Of a DNA stretch of 64,000 nucleotides, positions 60,148 to 64,000 are shown in pieces. The stretch is from positions 186,001 through 250,000 of the forward strand of contig NZ_JARHUG010000004.1 of assembly GCF_029223185.1 (NCBI RefSeq), given 5' to 3'. The stretch is from Aliiglaciecola sp. CAU 1673. GTDB lineage: Bacteria; Pseudomonadota; Gammaproteobacteria; Enterobacterales; Alteromonadaceae. The notes under the pieces were generated by a model. That model saw only the letters and a list, made by a program, of their open reading frames with translations. It made no database searches and was not told where the DNA came from. The translations under genes and the position numbers were made by a program. How positions within the stretch are numbered: position 1 is the first letter of the stretch; every line of letters starts with the position of its first letter.

Positions 60148-62244
60148 TTAAAGCTTGCCGACCAAAGTCAGCATGGCATTCATTGGCGCCCCTACCGTTG
60201 CCTGATGCGTGGAATGTGCATTGGGGAAATACACTTCATCGAAGAGATTTTCGATATTCAGCTGCACGCGCAAGTTATCCGACAGATCATAATATGCTGA
60301 CGCATCAACTCTTGTGTAGCTGGGTAACACAGCGGTATTGCTACTGTTGATAAAGCTTTCATCCTGATAGGTCGCACCGATTCCAACACCAAACAGGTCC
60401 GTCAGTTTATAAGAGGTCCAGATTGAAAAGGTATTCTCAGGTAATTCGCTGGGTGTTCGGCCGGTCGGTCCAGTGCGGGTGACTATCTCACCATCCAGGT
60501 AGCTGTAGTTGGCAGAAATGGACCAGTCTCGGGTGAGCTGACCGTTAAGTTGCAGCTCAAAACCGGAAATTTCAGAGTCAATTACATCGAGCGTTGCAGG
60601 ATCGTTGTCTGCCACCTGAGGTGAACTTTGCTGATTTTCAAAGATTGCCGCGGTAAAACTCAGGCCATGGGCAAAATCCCATTTAAGGCCAATCTCCTGA
60701 TTGCTGTAGGTATCCGGGTCAAGCTTATCGTTATTACCGTTAATGTCGGTGTACTGTTCACCACTTCGCGGCAGGAAAGACTCGCTGTAACTGGCGTACA
60801 AGGAGATATTTTCCTGGGGCTTGTAGACAAGACCGGCCCGAGGAGAAATTTCCTGGTCAGTACGGCTGCGGGTCTCCAGCACATCTGGCATTGCGTTGAA
60901 TACGCTGATATCAAACTGATCAAAACGGGCACCCAGCACAAGATCCAATTTGTCGGAAAGTGCAATTTCATCCTGCAGATAGAAAGAAAACACGTCCAAA
61001 TCCACACGGGTATCGTCATTTAAATCGGAAAACGCCGCTGTTACCCTGTTTCCTGAGGCATTGGTTCCGGCCAGCCCACGCAAACTCAGCGGCCGCTGAG
61101 CCACAAATAATTCGGTATCATCCATGGTCGAATCAAATACTGGATTAAAGCGGTTCTGGTCCGAATCGGTCTGGATAAACTCCGTTCCCATAATCAGGGT
61201 ATGACCAATATTACCGGTTTCAAACTCTGCAACCAGGTTGCCTGAGAGAATAAGGCTGTCCCGAACAGTTGAATCGATATAGCCGTCCAGTTCAACAATA
61301 TTGGTGCTCTGGTCGTAATCACTGGCATAGAAGTTTGCATAGACCTTATCGTAGTCACCGTATTGGGCGCTGAAATTACCCTTGATATGGTCTGTGAACT
61401 GGTGGGTCAAAGCGGCGCGCAGCACATGCGCTTCCAATTCATGGTAGTTATTTTCTGGATCAGCAAACACAACATCTTTCAGGGCTTCAACCGGTCGACC
61501 ATCTTCTCCCGTAGGAATACCACGATCGATAAAACGCTCGTGATTGATGTACTCATAGGACAAATCGAAGGTGGTTTGCGGGCTGAGTTCCCATCTGACA
61601 GTGGGGTTAAAGCCATAGCGATCGCCGTCATAAAAATCACGATGGTTCTGCACATGCTCATACATGGCGTTAATGCGCACGGCTGCGTTGTCGCTGGCAG
61701 TAAAGTTGGTGTCGATTTCTACACTGCCGCCGGCAAAAGAATTCAAGGATGTCTTATAGTCGATAAAATGGTCGCCAATCCGGGCTTTCTTGGTTACCCG
61801 GTTCAGAATACCGCCTGTGCCACCACGCCCAAACAACAATGCATTGGGCCCACGCAGGATCTCAACTTGCTCAATGTTATATAGCGCGCGGTAATACTGC
61901 ACATCGTCACGATTGCCATCGATATAAAAGTCAGCGGTGGAACGCACGCCCCGGAAAACCACGGCATCACGGTGCCCTTCACCTTGCGTGGTATTCACAC
62001 CCGGCGTGTAGTCAATGATCTCACCGATGCTGGTGATCCCCCGCTCTATCATCTGCTCGGCGGTGATAATGGATAAGCTTTGTGGCACATCGATAATAGG
62101 TGTCGGGGTTTTGATGGAATTGGATTCATTGATGGACAGATACTGGCCATGCACAACCAATCTCTCCATGGCATCAGCGCTGCTGATTGCAGTCAGATTT
62201 CCCAAGACAAGCGCCGTTGCGATCCTTGTTAGAGTAAAATTCAA
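60148..62244 (-). CDS. TonB-dependent siderophore receptor
   Basis: Outer-membrane receptor of 698 residues. Signal peptide about 1-24 (AISSADA), TonB box ERLVVHG at about 27-33, plug domain about 45-155 (VPQSLSIITAEQMI, VFRGVRSTADFYIDGNRDD, IEQVEILRGPNALLFGRGGTGG) and a 22-strand-type barrel to the end. The plug resembles ferric-catecholate or hydroxamate receptors (Fiu/FhuE group). It ends in GKL rather than the usual aromatic. The start is a TTG with GAGG 6 bp upstream. A Fur-like site lies in the promoter, so induction by iron limitation is expected. Confidence 0.93.
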   Translation of the reverse strand: MNFTLTRIATALVLGNLTAISSADAMERLVVHGQYLSINESNSIKTPTPIIDVPQSLSIITAEQMIERGITSIGEIIDYTPGVNTTQGEGHRDAVVFRGVRSTADFYIDGNRDDVQYYRALYNIEQVEILRGPNALLFGRGGTGGILNRVTKKARIGDHFIDYKTSLNSFAGGSVEIDTNFTASDNAAVRINAMYEHVQNHRDFYDGDRYGFNPTVRWELSPQTTFDLSYEYINHERFIDRGIPTGEDGRPVEALKDVVFADPENNYHELEAHVLRAALTHQFTDHIKGNFSAQYGDYDKVYANFYASDYDQSTNIVELDGYIDSTVRDSLILSGNLVAEFETGNIGHTLIMGTEFIQTDSDQNRFNPVFDSTMDDTELFVAQRPLSLRGLAGTNASGNRVTAAFSDLNDDTRVDLDVFSFYLQDEIALSDKLDLVLGARFDQFDISVFNAMPDVLETRSRTDQEISPRAGLVYKPQENISLYASYSESFLPRSGEQYTDINGNNDKLDPDTYSNQEIGLKWDFAHGLSFTAAIFENQQSSPQVADNDPATLDVIDSEISGFELQLNGQLTRDWSISANYSYLDGEIVTRTGPTGRTPSELPENTFSIWTSYKLTDLFGVGIGATYQDESFINSSNTAVLPSYTRVDASAYYDLSDNLRVQLNIENLFDEVYFPNAHSTHQATVGAPMNAMLTLVGKL

Positions 62245-62336
62245 GACCTACCTCACTGGGGATAACATGGCTTTGCACCAAGAAAAACTAAGATACGGCT
62301 GAGCTCTTTGGCAAAGCAACTTAATGAATAGCAGGT

Positions 62337-62364
62337 ATATTACGAATCATTCTCATTTCTGCAA
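62337..62364 (-). promoter_or_regulatory. Promoter with Fur-like box upstream of the TonB receptor
   Basis: On the minus strand, TTGCAG (62359-62364), a 16-bp spacer, then TAATAT (62337-62342). The spacer and -10 hold TGAGAATGATTCGTA (62341-62355), about 11 of 14 matches to the Fur 7-1-7 palindrome, placed to block RNA polymerase. Confidence 0.7.
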
Positions 62365-62404
62365 GACTTTTTTACTTAACACCAGACCGGCAGTGAAGTT
62401 TTGA

Positions 62405-62433
62405 TAAAAAAATGCCGCTTAAAAAAGCGGCAT
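62405..62433 (-). terminator. Rho-independent terminator of pntAB
   Basis: Stem ATGCCGCTT/AAGCGGCAT with an AAAA loop, followed on the minus strand by TTTTTTTAT. It lies 33 bp after the pntB stop. Confidence 0.92.
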
Positions 62434-62465
62434 CTCAATCTTAACAGCGGCGCCTGCTTTTGCGC

Positions 62466-63842
62466 TTACAACGCCTTTAATATGGCATCCACGCTGGCCT
62501 TGGCATCACCAAACAGCATGCTGGTGTTCTCCTTGAAGAACAGCGGATTTTGCACCCCGGCATAGCCGCTGGCCATACTGCGCTTAAACACCACCACATT
62601 ACGCGCTTTCCACACTTCCAGTACCGGCATCCCAGCAAGCGGGCTCGAAGGGTTTTCAGCCGCGGCGGGGTTAACCGTATCGTTGGCGCCAATCACCAGC
62701 ACGGTGTCGGTATCGGGGAAATCATCGTTGATCTCTTCCATCCCCAGCACAATGTCATAAGGCACTTTGGCCTCGGCCAGGAGCACGTTCATATGTCCTG
62801 GCAGCCGCCCCGCTACAGGATGGATACCAAAACGCACATTGATGCCCTGAGCACGCAATTTTTGGGTGATCTCAAACACCGGATGCTGAGCCTGCGCCAC
62901 TGCCATGCCATAGCCAGGTGTGATCACCACCGACTTAGAGCCCAGCAGCATTTCAGCCACACCCTCGGCACTGATTTCCACCGGATCGCCATATTCCTCG
63001 CCATCACCCATATCCACCGCGTCATTGCCAAAACCACCGGCAATCACACTAATAAACGAACGGTTCATGGCTTTACACATGATGTAGGAGAGAATGGCAC
63101 CGGACGAGCCCACCAAGGCGCCGGTGATAATAAGCAGGTCGTTGGCCAGCATAAAACCAGCCGCGGCCGCCGCCCAACCCGAATAGCTGTTCAGCATGGA
63201 GATCACCACCGGCATATCGGCGCCGCCAATACTGGCAACCAGATGCCAGCCAAACAACAGGGCAATCACCGTCATCACCAGCAAACTGGCCATCTCGCCG
63301 CCCTGATTGACGAAGTAGACCATCAATACAAAGGAGACAATCCCCGCCAGCAGATTGAGTTTATGGCGATGGGGCAGCATCAGCGCTTTAGAACTGAATG
63401 TCCCGCGCAATTTGCCAAAGGCGACCACTGAGCCGGTAAAGGTCACCGCACCGATAAACACCCCCAGGAAAATTTCGGTGAGATGGATATTCAACACCAC
63501 GCCGGTCAGTGGCGGGTGATCCAGATAGCTGTTAAAGCCCACCAATACCGCCGCCAGGCCCACAAAGCTGTGCAAAATGGCCACCAACTCCGGCATTTCG
63601 GTCATTTCTACCTTCAATGCCACCCGCACGCCAATCAACGCCCCGATGGCCATGGCACCCAAAATTACCCAAACAGCCGTAACTTCCGGACGCATTAAGG
63701 TGGCTACCAGAGCGATGGCCATCCCCAGGACACCAAACAGGTTGCCGCGTTTAGCACTCTCCTGCTTGCTAAGACCGGCCAAACTTAAAATAAACAACAG
63801 GGCCGCCAATAAGTAAGCGGCAGTTAATACACCTTGATTCAT
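62466..63842 (-). CDS. pntB: NAD(P) transhydrogenase subunit beta
   Basis: Proton-pumping transhydrogenase beta subunit of 458 residues (462 in E. coli). An N-terminal membrane domain of about nine helices (1-260) is followed by the NADP-binding domain III, with [34 protein letters not shown] and [12 protein letters not shown]. It exchanges hydride between NADH and NADP+ using the proton gradient. AGGAGAGGCAGAA precedes the ATG; pntA ends 11 bp upstream. Confidence 0.98.
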   Translation of the reverse strand: MNQGVLTAAYLLAALLFILSLAGLSKQESAKRGNLFGVLGMAIALVATLMRPEVTAVWVILGAMAIGALIGVRVALKVEMTEMPELVAILHSFVGLAAVLVGFNSYLDHPPLTGVVLNIHLTEIFLGVFIGAVTFTGSVVAFGKLRGTFSSKALMLPHRHKLNLLAGIVSFVLMVYFVNQGGEMASLLVMTVIALLFGWHLVASIGGADMPVVISMLNSYSGWAAAAAGFMLANDLLIITGALVGSSGAILSYIMCKAMNRSFISVIAGGFGNDAVDMGDGEEYGDPVEISAEGVAEMLLGSKSVVITPGYGMAVAQAQHPVFEITQKLRAQGINVRFGIHPVAGRLPGHMNVLLAEAKVPYDIVLGMEEINDDFPDTDTVLVIGANDTVNPAAAENPSSPLAGMPVLEVWKARNVVVFKRSMASGYAGVQNPLFFKENTSMLFGDAKASVDAILKAL

Positions 63843-63853
63843 TTCTGCCTCTC

Positions 63854-64000
63854 CTACTTACGAAACATCTTGAGCATACGCTGGGTGACCACAAAGCCCC
63901 CGAAGATATTGATACTGGCCACCAAAGTGGCAAGGGCGGCCAGACCCATTACCAATGGATTGTCGCTGCTGATCTGTAACAGCGCACCAACCAAAATGAT
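63854..64000 (-). CDS. pntA: NAD(P) transhydrogenase subunit alpha, C-terminal end (partial)
   Basis: The last 48 codons and TAG stop of the alpha-subunit membrane part. The translation contains [17 protein letters not shown] and ends QRMLKMFRK, as in E. coli PntA. The gene runs off the window's right edge, so whether it is a single PntA or a split PntA1/PntA2 cannot be told here. Confidence 0.9.
   Translation of the reverse strand: MILVGALLQISSDNPLVMGLAALATLVASINIFGGFVVTQRMLKMFRK

Noticed and set aside
62550..63431. Open frame of 293 codons on the plus strand opposite pntB
   Set aside because: It is antisense to a clear pntB, is very rich in His and Gln, and has no recognisable fold; a shadow of GC-biased coding sequence.

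Overview
The window looks like chromosome of a marine or aquatic gammaproteobacterium of the Alteromonadales (Alteromonadaceae-like: Alteromonas, Aestuariibacter, Bowmanella or Lacimicrobium type). Support comes from the gene order trxB-aat-bpt-infA / clpA-clpS / cspD / icd, the run rluE-nudJ-mnmA-hflD-purB, the yejK / yejL-yejM block, and large PilZ, TonB and GGDEF proteins typical of that order. The placement rests on gene content and recognised protein families, not on a database search. There are no rRNA genes, no transposases, no CRISPR array and no prophage. One tRNA gene (Val, GAC) is present.

Layout. 1-8.2 kb is sensory: a chemoreceptor, an orphan polyamine-type binding protein, a large histidine kinase, a LytS/LytTR-type kinase-regulator pair, a Mpo1-like membrane protein and a PilZ protein. 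8.3-14.8 kb holds an M61 peptidase, an M23 peptidase coupled to a double-domain QueD-like protein, and yejK / yejL-yejM. 14.9-20.9 kb is a leftward valine-catabolism operon (mmsA, acyl-CoA dehydrogenase, 3-hydroxyisobutyryl-CoA hydrolase, mmsB, an SDR enzyme) that unexpectedly ends with the heptose phosphatase gmhB. A LiuR-like palindrome lies in front of it. 21.1-28.3 kb has a receiver-TPR regulator facing a 788-residue PilZ protein, a thioesterase, and a leftward S9 peptidase / CNNM-like / cyclic-nucleotide-gated patatin operon that reaches 31.5 kb. 31.6-34.9 kb has yfbV and a divergent pair, a GNAT-C39 peptidase fusion and a RimK-family ATP-grasp enzyme.

35-45 kb is largely housekeeping: trxB, the two N-degron aminoacyl transferases aat and bpt, infA, clpA-clpS, cspD, then two unrelated NADP-isocitrate dehydrogenases in tandem. 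aat, bpt, clpS and clpA together make a bacterial N-degron pathway. 44.8-49.1 kb is the rluE-nudJ-mnmA-hflD-purB run. 49.2-55 kb has a class III adenylate cyclase, a GNAT protein, the ydiJ flavo-iron-sulfur dehydrogenase with a small partner, and a small membrane protein. 55-58.8 kb has tRNA-Val and a tight rightward trio of small periplasmic binding protein, outer-membrane beta-barrel and membrane GGDEF enzyme, which reads as an envelope-to-c-di-GMP signalling unit. The right end has ilvE, a perfect 53-bp palindrome with three direct repeats, a Fur-type promoter driving a TonB siderophore receptor, and pntB with the end of pntA.

The most unusual material is the RimK / GNAT-C39 pair, the binding protein-barrel-GGDEF trio, the chemoreceptor / orphan binding protein / kinase group, the palindrome beside the TonB receptor, and gmhB inside a valine operon. 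All of these are candidate systems inferred from context and motifs; none is proven by the sequence alone.
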